Assembly: GCA_958450365.1 (NCBI GenBank)
Contig: CAUEEP010000730.1
Span: forward strand, 391,001-455,000
Source: Mesorhabditis belari
Taxonomy: Eukaryota > Nematoda > Chromadorea > Rhabditida > Rhabditidae
Reading direction: 5' to 3'
Length of the DNA: 64,000 nucleotides
Shown: piece after piece, positions 46,320 through 58,900 of the stretch
Layout: every line of letters begins with the position of its first letter
Position numbering within the stretch: the first letter of the stretch is position 1
The notes under the pieces: model-generated
The model's database searches: none
What the model was told of the DNA's origin: nothing
The model's input: the letters and a program-made list of their open reading frames with translations, nothing else
Program-made: the position numbers and the translations under genes

Positions 46320-48362
46320 ATGAACCCTTTTGTCGATCAAATAACTCGCGATTTCGCTGATCGTTTGTTGAAAAGTGATATACTTGAGGTAAATTTTTTT
46401 AAACTTTGGTTTTAACAGCTATTCTTTTAATGTTATTACTTTTAGGAAAGTGATTTCGAGCGTGTACAAGATCTTCTCGCCGTCACCGACTTCCAATCAA
46501 TCATCTCGTGGAAAAGTGCACTATTTATCGGTAATTTAGATTCTAAACTTGTTTCTAATATTCCTGCTTGTGGTGCCTTGTCTAAAATATTCTAGAAAAG
46601 GCACTTACTTGCTTTATAAAATTCTAGATTCTAAACTTGTTTCTAATATTCCTTTTTAGGTGTCCCTGCTTGTGGTGCCTTGTTTTTGCCGAGAAATTGG
46701 TCTCTCGCCGTCTCGCTCCCGTCTCTTTCAATTCTCGGTGTCACTTGTGCTCATTTCTACCAGAATTCTCGTCTCATTCGATCATCAAGAGCTCTAGATG
46801 AATCTTTCAATCGATGTCTACATGAAATTCAAACACGACAAAGCACTTCTTTTGGGCTAGTTCCTTTATACTGGCTAAAAATATGAATCTATCAATAAAC
46901 TTCTAAAATATTTTATTTTTAGCCTTAGCTTATCGGGAAACTCGTTGAACCGATGTCGACATCAGGTTACGGAAATTCTTCAATCATTGTCCAAGGATCT
47001 ACGAATAAGAATTCGAAATTTGTGTCCAACGTAAGACTCTTTGTTTTTTTCTGTTCAAATTATTCATTTAGCCAAGATGAGACGAAACATTTGTATGAGA
47101 ACTTTTTACCAAAAGAAGCTAAAGCTTTGCTTGGTGATGAAAATGAGGAAAATCAAACGTTTGTCAATCTTAATAGCATAAAGGTAGCTTTAAAATAACG
47201 TTCTTTTTTGAATTTTACAATTTTTAGACATTGTGGGAGTTGTGTCGCCTGTTTCGATCCGAATTCTCTTTTCATCTTTTCTGCAAAACGAGATCCAATT
47301 CGTGGAATGCTTTTAAGGAGACATGTGGAATTCGGAGGTATTTTGTGATGATAGAAGCGATGATCATTTGGTTTCAGTACATTCGACAAAGCTGCTTCTC
47401 AACTCACAAGAATCGGAGACAATTTGAATGATTGGAAACGAATAGAGAAAACCGAACAAAAGACCTTATTGGTGAAAGCTGATGGGATAAGCAGAGCGAA
47501 AGTTCAACTACAAGAATTGCTGACAGCGTGGGTTTTTAGTTTATGAGCGTAGAACATTTTATCAGTACTATGCTTGCACATTATTTTTGGCTCATTTTTA
47601 GAATCGAAAGCGGCGAACTCGATGAGAAAAGCCTCGCCACTGCCATTTTAAAGATCTATCATCAATTTTGTTCATCAAACGCTTCATTGATTGGACTAAT
47701 TGATGAAAAGGCAAAGAAAAATCTCGAGCAATCTCTAGATGAAAAGTCTCAACCGGAAAATAGCGACATTTCTTACATGTATCAACCAAGAGAACAAGAT
47801 GATCAGGTGCTTTTATTTACGATTTGGCGTTTATTTCTTTAATTCTAGGTTCTGGAAGCGACTGCATCGACATCAAATTACGTCAATAGTTGGCATACAG
47901 AAGAGGTGATCGAATCATCGTTAGTTAGTGTTTACGATCTATTTTAGAATGACGAATACTTTGACAAAGCATCTGGACTCATGATTCTCAAAGAGCTACA
48001 GGAGGCTCTCGTTGACCGTGCAAATGAAATGCAAATTAGAGAAAGAAAGTAAGATGTTTTACTCAATAACTCAACAAAAGTATTAACTTTTTAGAGCTCT
48101 TGCCGCTTTCTACCAAATCGACGAACGGGAATTAGACGAGAAGATTCGACAAAATGAGAGCATTTTGAAGGAAAATCAAAGGAGAGATGATGATGATGGA
48201 AATGAGGGGATGAACGAAGAAACAATACAAAAAATCGATAGAGATCTCACCGTTCGACGTCTTCATCAATTGCCGAATCTTTCCTCCGAACTCGCAAACG
48301 CTATTCGATCATCGGTTCAAGTGAAAGAAGAAATCTTGGAAACATCTGACCTCTCGGATTAG
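46320..48362 (+). CDS. Vezatin-like membrane protein
   Basis: Vezatin links adherens-junction complexes and myosin VII, and its family has acted as an adaptor for motors. It starts MNPFVDQITRDFADRLL at 46320. Next come ESDFERVQDLLAVTDFQSII and a hydrophobic pair of segments (ALFIGVPACGALFLP; LAVSLPSLSILGVTCAHFYQ). A helical region follows (SSRALDESFNRCLHEIQTRQ), then TLWELCRLFRSEFSFHLF. The C-terminal region is coiled coil: DGISRAKVQLQELLTA, LMILKELQEALVDRANEMQI. The order (LLD-type helix, two-segment membrane anchor, coiled coils, acidic patch before a helix like FDKASGLMILKELQEAL) matches human vezatin, though similarity is modest. About 490 residues. One intron needs a GC donor (46856) to keep the frame. 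Confidence 0.55.
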
Positions 48363-48939
48363 GGTATAGTTTTTTAAATCGGTTATGTGAATTTTTATGA
48401 TTGTAATAATTGTTTGTTGATATAGATTTCTTTTTGTATCATTTTTTCAAAATTCAATTTTATTCAATTAACAGCACACACAAAAAACGTTTCCTAAATC
48501 GATCGAATGAAAAATTCGCGGATTTTGGCAGGCAAAGCGGGGATAATTTTTTTCTCTATCACATTTAAAAAAGCTTACAAGAATATAGTTTCAGAAAAAT
48601 AAACCACAAAAAGAGTATTTTGTAAAATGCCCGTGATAAATTAACAGCAAAACAAAAATAAGGCTTGTACTTGATCAAAAAAGGGCAGCATCATCGGAAA
48701 AACATTTTCTTCAGTTAAGCGAAATTTTGGCAGCTCCAAGTTGAGTCAATTGTAAAATTTTACAAAAATCCTCTATAAATGGCGTTATTTAAAATCTATC
48801 AAGGAAAGACAATGGCTTGGGAAGAAAAAGCAAGAAATAAGTAAGTATATCTATTGAACAAATCAACAAAATAACAACAAGATAAGAAAAGAGATCAAAG
48901 AAACGGGGTTTAGAGAACTTTCTTTTTTTTTTTGTTTAC
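48363..48939. other. 3' spacer between convergent vezatin-like gene and gon-1
   Basis: AT-rich 3' UTR sequence of both genes. No coding content seen. Confidence 0.55.
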
Positions 48940-49874
48940 TCAAGAATAGGGTTTTTGTTGTGGATCGACCTCAAAGACGAGACCCTTGAATTTATCGGGA
49001 GCACATTTCCCACAATAACCACCGCATTGACCCTCGATGCGAGCATTGTTCTGAAATCGCTAGCTAGCCTCATAACTTTGCATGGATATGAAATTTTGAG
49101 TTAATTTTTGTATCATTCGATGCGCAATTTTATTGTGCATCGAATGATAGTCAAAATAGCCAAAATGGAAGGATCGACGCTGAGAAAAACATGAAAAACC
49201 TTAAATTTTCGGAAAAAAAGGACCGACATGTTTTCGTTACAAGTTTAGTACAAAACATACAGTAACGGAAAGCTACGGTACGATACTATTGGCATACTAT
49301 TTACGACATAGTTTAGATGCAAACTTACATATGTGCGATCAATTCTACTCGATGTCCGATGTCCTCTATCTTCCCATTGCAAATCCTCCGCTATCCTCAA
49401 GCCACTCCCGCGGAGATTCACTGAGAAACGACCCTTAAATTTTTTAAAATAAGCATATTAATCCATTAAATGAACCTGTGGACAATCTCGCATACTGTAG
49501 CAATCGCCAGCCGTCGCGAATGGAACCGGCAAACCGTGTTCAGTTTGAGCGAATGTGAAATCGTTGACTGAATATCTTTATGATTTCCCTTTAACGTTCA
49601 ACTCACTGTTTATTCTTCTGTTCAAAAGATCGAGACGAACTCGCTTGAAACGAGTGAAACCAGCACCGGCAGCTCCTTCGGATGAACATTCACACGAATC
49701 ATTTCTAGAGAATTGCTTAACTTAAAGTATATAATTATCTTATTTACCTCTCTCCATTGTATGGACATGTATGTGGGAAGATTAGTCTGAAATGAGTTTA
49801 GTTTTTGAGGATCAAGAATAATGGGTTTATTTGATTAGCTTTAAAAGTTTATCCTACCAAAGCATTGTACTAGT

Positions 49875-49973
<99 letters not shown>

Positions 49974-52900
49974 GTAGATAGATAGATAGATAGATAGATA
50001 GAAGTGTAGAAGATAGATAGATAGGAGATAGATAGATAGATAGATAGATAGATAGGTAGATAGATAGATAGATAGATAGATAGATGATAGATAGTTAGAT
50101 AGATAGTTAGATAGATCAAAAATCTTTAGAATTTGAATAGTATTATTGGCTCATAAAAGCTCATTTCTACCTTCTCCCATAAATCTCAGCAAAATTGGTC
50201 TCCGGATCGACGTTGAGATAAGCTCGCGGAATTGTCTCGTTCATTCGATGACAATGCACTCGAATTGGGTATCCATCCAATAGCACCTAAAGATATTTAA
50301 TTGAAAACAATTTCACATTATCTTCCACTCATGAATATTAGCTTTTAAAAAATACCGTATACTCTGCATCGATCGCATGCGTGGTAGTCATTTGTGAGCG
50401 AATCTCTTGACAAGTCGACGGGAGACCTCAAATAAATAAAACAAATTGATGAATAGATTGATCTTGATCGAGATCAGCGCTAATTTCCGATAACACTTAC
50501 AATTCCTTGTGAAACATGGCTGTGTCCTATTCGGTCTTGCTGTCAGACTTTCACAAAACGATCGAGCCACTCTTGCTCCACCTCTTCCCACACAGCGAAC
50601 TTTTCGACGCCTCACTCCAGCACCACACGTTGTAGAGCACTGAAAGTTTTAGAATTGAAAACATACTTGAATTCGATCAATGACTGATCAATGATTTTGT
50701 TTATTCCTTTTTTTAAAACTTACAGATCCCCACGGTTCAGCAACCCATGTGAACTCAGCATCGCATGCATTCAAATTACAATCCTGAAAGGCCACCGGTT
50801 GGTGTAAACGACCGCATTTCTCTCGAGGCACAACTGGCTCCAACTGGAAATAGAAATAGAATGAATTTTATAGAATTTTTTGAGAGCTGGCTGGCTCGGC
50901 TCTTGTTTTAGCCTGATTGATGAACTCTGTTGCTAACCTTTGGTTTATTGCTTGATGATGAGTAGGCATGGGTGGATTTAAGGCGACATTCCACTGATCT
51001 TGATTGAGTCCCGTTACCACATGTTTTCGAGCACTGCAATTGATTTTTGTGAGCAAATAGATAGAGCAAATTACTTCAATTATCCTAACCATTACGACGA
51101 GAAGCCTGATAATTACAATGGCAATGGCAATTACAATTTGACAATGCCAATTACAATGACAATGGCAATTCAATGTTTTAAACATGACAATGACGATTCA
51201 TTAAATGTTTTAAACATTGAATGAATCGTCTAATATTATTACTAGTTACCGTATTCCATGGAGCGGGCACCCATTCGTATGGACACAATTGCGATGAGCA
51301 TTTCCTCGACTCGACCGGACGGGGAATGATTGCGCACATTCGTGACGCGGCTCGCACTTCACCGTCTTTCATGCAATGAACCATGCGAGTTTGCTCTCCT
51401 TGACCACATGGATCGATACACTGAAAGATTTTCGTGTTTACCCAAGAACATCATCGCTTAATCCACTATTCCCTCACTTTACTCCATGGTGTCGTTGTCC
51501 AAGTGTAAACCGGGCACGCTGCCACTTGACATTTTGTGCTGTTCGCCGGTCGACGCAAGTCGGAACACTGAAAGGGTTTTGGTGGAAAAAGCTAGCTATT
51601 GCTATAACTATTGCTATAGCTATTGCTAGAGTTTTTCCACAGCTTAAGGCCTGGCCTGGTGCATCTAGGTTCATGCTTTTTCTGTCATAAATCTAATTTC
51701 GAATTTCAATCCATCTTTTTCACCCTCACTTGTTTCTCGTCGACATTTCGCTTTCTTCCGATTTGACAGAGAATTTTTCGTGTCTGAATGCCTTCTCCAC
51801 ATGTAGCCGAACACTGAAACATTGCTATTATTTTTGATTATCTTGTTTGGTTTAGATACACTACTGGACAATGAAATGTCATATTTGAAAAAAGATCGTC
51901 ACTTTCGCGCGTCTGTAACTCCCTTTTCTTTACCGTATTTCTAAATACTAATATTACCATTGTGTAGCCCTTGAAAAGAGCTTTCAGAAAATGTATAACA
52001 CTAATAGTTTAAGCTCAAAGACAAGGGAGTTACAGACGCGCGAAAGTGACGAGCGTTTTTCAAATATGATATTTCATTGATTTCATTGTCCAGTACTGTA
52101 TTAGATATGAGCAACTTAACAAAAATATAACTTTTCGATAGAATCATGCTAGAGAGATCATTCCTCAAATCAACAAAGTGAGAGAAAAAAAGAGTTTAAA
52201 GATACTGTGTAGAGCACGAAAGAGAGGATTGGGATCGGATCTGTGAAATAGGATCGGAATGATTTCGATTGGCTACCGTATTGAGCTTATAAACTATTGT
52301 CTAGAGCACTGGCTTGGTCTAGATTTGGCATTTGGTCTAGACCGGGAGAGGGAAACTGAGGAATGTCGAATTTGTATCAAAATTGAAGCCAAATTTAAGG
52401 CAAAAATGATCACAGAAGTTTCGATTCGAATCAATTGGAGCTATTCATTTTATTTTGAATCTGCTAATTATTAGTCTAATCTTTTGATAAATTCGGTACT
52501 AAGGAAACATTTCAGGGTTATCGTAACAATGCGACAAGAACCCAGTCACTATAGAGTACTACAGTAGCCAGAGCCAGACGCTACAGCTTTAGTTCTTTTC
52601 TATTTCTGGATCCGATCCCGACCATCACTTGTAAATTGTCCCTATTTTTTTTTCATTTCATTTCATTTCTACCTGCTCCCATTGCAAAGCTTTCCATCGT
52701 GGGCAATGCCGGAGACGACAACGAATTGTGAAAATCGGTTTTGATTTGAGATCACATCGTGATTCGGTGATGGTTTGATTAGTGATCGAAGAAAGACAAG
52801 AGATTGAACGCCTTCGTGAACCTTTTCCACAAGTGGTCGAGCACTGAAATGATAGAAAAGATGAAAAGATGAAAAGAGAGGGAAATGAAAGGGGAAATGA

Positions 52901-55900
52901 AATGACGTGCTTTTCAGCTTTTCAAGCTTACAATTAGCTATAATAAACAGGTTAGTTTCGTTTCATTTGTTTGTGTAACTCGATTTGTTTTCCCTCAAAC
53001 TTTACTTATTCTTAGTCGATTATTTTTAGCTAAGATTTATTCCTAAACATGTGATTCCTAAAAAATAAATTCCTTGCGCTCAAACATAACCTTTCTGGCG
53101 CACTGAATTCTCCATTTCTCCATTTTTGTAGAAGAATTTTTATGTGACTCGTTACAGTACAGTTTTCTAGATGTACTTGAACTTTGAACTTTTGAAAACG
53201 CAGTCTTTCTGGCGTAATGAATTCTCGATTTCTCGCATTGATGTTATGAGAAAAATGAAGCTATTAGTGCACCAGAAAGGATGCGTTTTCAAATGATTTA
53301 AGGACAAAGTACACCTAGAAAACTATGTCAGAAGTGATCAGTTACATCAAAACTTTGCTAAGAAGAAAAGTTTTCACTGCGCCAAAAGGGCTGCGTTTCC
53401 GTTTTCAAGCACAAAGTACATTGAGGCCAGATATCAGCTCTATCTTTAGCTATAGTTACAGCTATAGTTACAGCTATAGTTACAGCTATAGTCACAGCTA
53501 TAGTTACAGCTATAGTTTACAATAGCTGCAGTTTACTCTAACAGTTTTCACATGCATTATAAATTGTTGTGTTGTGTTGTGTTGTTGTTGTTGTTTTTTT
53601 TTGTTTTTAACATGCATTCTTTTCTGTTGCAGGCAATTTGACGAGGACAAAAAACGACGAGGACAATGCAAAACATACATAGAACTTTTATACGCTCTTC
53701 TTTTTTTGACACGAGAAAAACAAAAGGACATACATTGATATTCATGCAATCGACGCAAATGGACAACGACAGAAATTTTTTGGGGAAATCAATTTTGGGA
53801 ATTTTATTCAAAAGAACTTTAGAGTTTTTTGTTTGTTTTGTTTTCCATAAAACGGACAATTTTTGGGTATTTGGAGGGGTGGTTTGATGGAATGGAATGT
53901 CAAAAGAGAAAGGCCTCCAAAAGAAAATTTAAATCAGCTTACTAGGGAGGTGATTTACCATTTAAAGTTTAAAGAAAGTTCATTTTGAAATTCGATGGTA
54001 AATCTCTATCTAGTTAGCTTAGATAAATCGAATCTTAAAAACCGCATATTTTAAATAAAAAAAAAAAGGGACCTAAGTCTCTACCGAGATAAACAGAAAT
54101 GGTTGGAAATTGTGGGCTGGTTTTTGGCTGGTTCAAAAACGTCTTTTTTTCCTTCCACTTTACTTTGAACACTTTTTACTTATTGTTAGAGGTCTTTTTA
54201 AATGATTGCATTACATTTTATTTGAACATAAACCTTTTGAGAATTCATTACAATATCTCAATATCACAACGGATTGATGTCCGAAAAGTTTTTATCAAAT
54301 CTTGCTTATCGAAGCTTAAGTTCAAATTAGGGTAAATCAAAAACTTGTGCGCCGCCGGGGCTCGAACCAGCAACCTTTCGTTTAGCGGGCAAATGTGCTA
54401 ACCATTACACCACAATGCATCTGAACTCTCTTGCTCCAAAGGGAGTTAACTCTTCTCGAATCTCGAATTTTGACTAACTTTACCTTTCTGTTTATCTTAG
54501 TGAAACCTTAAAAAAATATTAAAAAAACTCTAGCTGGCAGTAGTCAAAAATAAATAAAACTGAAAAGTTTAAGAAAAAAAAAAACAAAATGAGATGCGCT
54601 TGGAGCGTGAGCGATTTGATGGCAATGAAAAGGAAACGAATTTTCACTAAACAAAACTCGACTCGAGGACAAGTCTATTAAAAAAAAAAAGATTACTTAT
54701 TGATTCTTAAAATCTTTTCAATATCTATTTCGATATTCTTTTGGTCGCTAATTTCTTTTTTTTGTTTTTGGTTAACACGTAAATCCGCACCGGATTTAGG
54801 TAAAAGAGACACGTAAACAAGACAACAGAAAAGCACAAAGAAAAAAAAAAGAAAACAAATTGACTATATTATAAAGTTACTTTTGAAAGCCTATATCTTA
54901 AAATCTAGCGATGAATTTGGCTATTGAATATTTTGTTTAGATTGATTGGAAGGAGGAGTGAGGGTATGTACAAAAGGAATTCAATTTAAACTTGACTATC
55001 TTTTTTTAAAAATCCATTTTCTAAAAGACATCTATTATAAAAAAAAATGTGGTTGTTGTTGTTGTTGTCCTACCCCTTCCTCTACCGCCTTTCCCCCTTC
55101 CATTCCCTCTTCTTTCACCTCTTCTTCTTGTTCGAATTACCGTAAAGCTACTGTAAAGCTTTTTAAAATAGATGCCTTTTAGAAATTGATGAAAAAAGAA
55201 AATGAGGGAAGTGAATCGAGTGCCAGAAGGCGGGTGTACAAAGCTGGACTTTGCGATTACTTAGTAAACGCACACCATCTGGCACACTAGATTCAACTAC
55301 TCTTTTCCAACTACATTACCATCTCAAATGTGAATACATGGGTGGTGGGAGTGTAGGTGGTGATGTTGTTGTCATTGTTGTTGTCCTACCCCTTCCTCTA
55401 CCGCCTTTCCCCCTTCCATTCCCTCTTCTTTCACCTCTTCTTCTTGTTCGAAGATCTCTATTTCTGAGTCTTCCCTTTTCTCTTACCGCACTCCATGTCC
55501 CTGTCTGCCATCGTCCTTTTTCTTTCAATGTTTCTTCCAAAGTGACCCGATTTGATGTGGTTTGATTTGATGAGCAGGCTGATTGATTGCATTTTTTCTT
55601 CTCTAACGGTTTTGGTAGAGGACAGCGGGAGTCAGGCACCTAAGAAGACCAAAATAATATAACAAAACTTGTGTAAAAAACAACCAGTTTAATGAGAATT
55701 TTCTTTGCTGTTTATATTGATATCTAGGGATCAAACTGATCTTGCTGATTTTTCTGATCTTGCTGATCCATTAGTCAAAAGTTTAGGATAGTTATCAACT
55801 CAGCAATGAGAAGTGGAAAAGTTCCAGCAAAAACTGGCATTGCCATTTTGGCAATGCCCCAACTTCAGCTTCAATCAAAACTAGCATTAAAATATGCCCA

Positions 55901-58900
55901 TTAATTGTAGATGTTAATGTTATTCATTACCATCTCTATTCTATCTAATATATACCATAGCTCTAAATTAATCCAATTTCCCAATTCCGCAATCAAACCT
56001 TTATCCTGGTCGAGTCTTCTTCACACCAAACTTCTCTCCGCTGTTCACCCTCTCCACAAGTGACCGAACACTGAATATAACATATTTTTATCTCAACTGG
56101 CTCTACTTTGAAATCATAAGCTTTCAAGAACGTTTTGTGTAAACCTGTGTCCATGGCGGGATCTGCCACGTGAACGGGATATTCGTTAAGCAGTTTTCTT
56201 CTCCGCATGGCTCTGAATCTTTCGGCTTCTTTGTAACATCGCAGAGTTGAGTGGAACAGTCGATCGATCTTGTCCTCCAGCCGCCACCACACGACACCGA
56301 ACACTACACAACAATCGGTATGTTTACGCATTATAGTAGTTCACATTCGTAATGATAGAACTTTATCAGCTTCTGTACTTATTAGTAATCATAAACTACC
56401 TCTTTAGGATTAAAAAAAAGCTACTTTTTGTAGCTGAATTTCTTGACACTGTATAGTTACCGTAATCCATAGTGATATTGACTATCTCTATGCATCTCTA
56501 TGCATATACAAACCGTATTTGAATAGCTGAATAGCTGAATACGACTACTGTCTAATAGTTACCGTAATTCACTGTAAAAGCCAATATCAAGATCAAGAAA
56601 ACACTACAATAATAGACAAAAAAAAAGGCAGGTTTGTCTACAAAAATAGACAAACCACACGACAATATTTATCTACAGTATACTAGAACAGTACAATACT
56701 TTCCACACAACATCATTTATAAGTTTTCGTCTATATAACAAGTTACAAGCTAAGTTACAAATATTTTAAAGTATTAAAGTACAAATTGAATATCTACCTG
56801 TGCCCATGGCCTTGTAATCCAAACGCCCATCGGTGGCTCGGCTTGAGGACATTTTGGAAGGTGACAATCCCTGAATTTTCAAGTTTTATTTAAAGATTTG
56901 CTTCAAATATCGCAGTATTGTTAGATTCAAAATTACTATATTTAAAAAAAAACAACCACTACCTTGTCGTGTTTGGTTTATTCGTCGGATCGCAGAACGC
57001 CTGTGTGACGTCTCGTGCTCCCTCCACCGTCACACAACGAATCTCTCGTTCCTGATAGACGAGCTCGCCGCAAGTGGATGGACACTGAAATGGGCATTCA
57101 TTGACAGATAATCATTAACAATCGATTATTGGCCTCAAATTCTCACCGCTTTCCACGATCCTTCCACCCATTTCACACATGGCTTCAACTCGCAACTCTT
57201 CTCCGCCTCGACTTTTTCCAAATGCCCACAATAATTCTCCGGAAGATCACGGAATTTGTCTCGACATTTCACCTAAATATTTTGTTTTAAGGATATTTAG
57301 AAAACGATACTGAAATAGATTCTAATAGAACTGACTGAGAATCTTTAACGATAAAAGATAATAGAAATTTTTGTAGAATCTAATAGAATCACCAATCGCC
57401 TTTGTGTCCCTTTCCCGCATTGTGCTGAGCATTCAGTCCATGATCCAGTTGCCCACCATATTTGTGGTGGCTCTTTTTGTGAATCAATTGATGGCCTTAA
57501 TGGACACGAATCTCGCGAACATTGCTTCCATTTTTTCGGTTTCGCTTTCTGAATTTGATTCGATAATCGAATTTTGATCTTTTTTTTTACCAAATCACAC
57601 ATTGTCTCGTGAACGGTGTTTCCATTTTGGAGACAAGTTAGGGTTCGTGTTTGATTTCCGGATCCACAAGTCACTGAACATGTTGACCACGAGGATGGGA
57701 CCCATTCAGCGCATTCGACAACACTAAAGTTAAGTACTTGCTTAGTACTAAAACTATGACACTTATATTTGTGATCTAAATAAACTAATAATCTTTTTAG
57801 TTATTTAAAAGCCACTGAAACGGATTTAGATTTGAAAAAGAAAATCTTTAAAGTTTAAAAGAGCAAGAATAATGCGGCTTTGACGATATCTTTTAGAAAA
57901 CGTTTCAACAGCACAATTGATTGAATTTTCAATCAACAAACTGATTGTTCATTTTAGATAATAACTCACGTGCACTGTTCAACAATGTCCGGCCGTGGAG
58001 CTGTACAAAATGAATCATCAACAATCTCATCTCGAACAACACATGCAATCTCTCTTGATCGAATGCCTCGTCCACACGAGACAGAGCACTAAAAGCTTGG
58101 ATATAAATGATATTAGATTCTATATTTAGGCTATAGAAGCTATAATATAAATATTAATCCATACCGGTCCAAACTGTGATGTTCTCCAGAATGGACAAGG
58201 TCCGGGTGCACATTCTCGATGAGTGTCCGGACGAGGGCCAACCTAAAATTTGAATAGTTTATGATTTCTGCTTTTTTTGTAATATTTTCAAAATCATTAG
58301 ATAAAGATATAGTATTAGATAAAGATATAGTAGCTATTAGATAAAGATTTAGTGTTTAAATTTTTGAGTTTTCTAAAGCCAACCCTTCGAACACATTCTT
58401 CTTCTTTAAGCGATCTTCCATCTGAATCTGTACACTCGACGCGTCGCGTTGACCATTGCTCACCACAACTGAAAAAGAAAATATATGCATATGGATAGAT
58501 TAAAAAAATATTAGATTTCCAACTCAAACAAACAAACCGATTCGAGCAAGCTGTCCACTCGGTGGTTTTCCAATTCGCGCAAGCTCTTCCCGTATCGCAT
58601 TCCTTTGAGGTAATCCGTTCGCGAATGTCACAACGAGCTAGAAATTGTCTTTATTCATATTTATTCTATAGCCTCTCAAATTACCGTCATCCAGCAATCC
58701 CCTCCTTGATCTGCACGTCGCTGTCCTTTGTGCTGTCCCCTTTCCGCATTCTCCATTGCACACTCCCCATTCACCGAATTCCCACCAAACACACTCCTCT
58801 TCATTGCATTTCTCGTAGTCTAGCTGGAAAAAGTTACGATTCGATTTTTAAGTCATCAAACTGAACTAAAGCTGCAGGTTCAAGCTTTAAACTGAAACTC

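Noticed and set aside
49874..50119. 81-codon minus-strand frame of YLSI repeats
   Set aside because: It is the GATA microsatellite translated; no start context or conserved flank.
51474..51690. IAIAIAI-type repeats in frames near 51600
   Set aside because: They arise from a short gctattgctataacta tandem in an intron between two TSR exons.
55316..55639. Arg/Gly/Thr-rich extension of a gon-1 TSR exon
   Set aside because: The TSR exon has a good donor at [14 protein letters not shown]; the basic tail past it is intron sequence overlapping the duplicated pyrimidine block.
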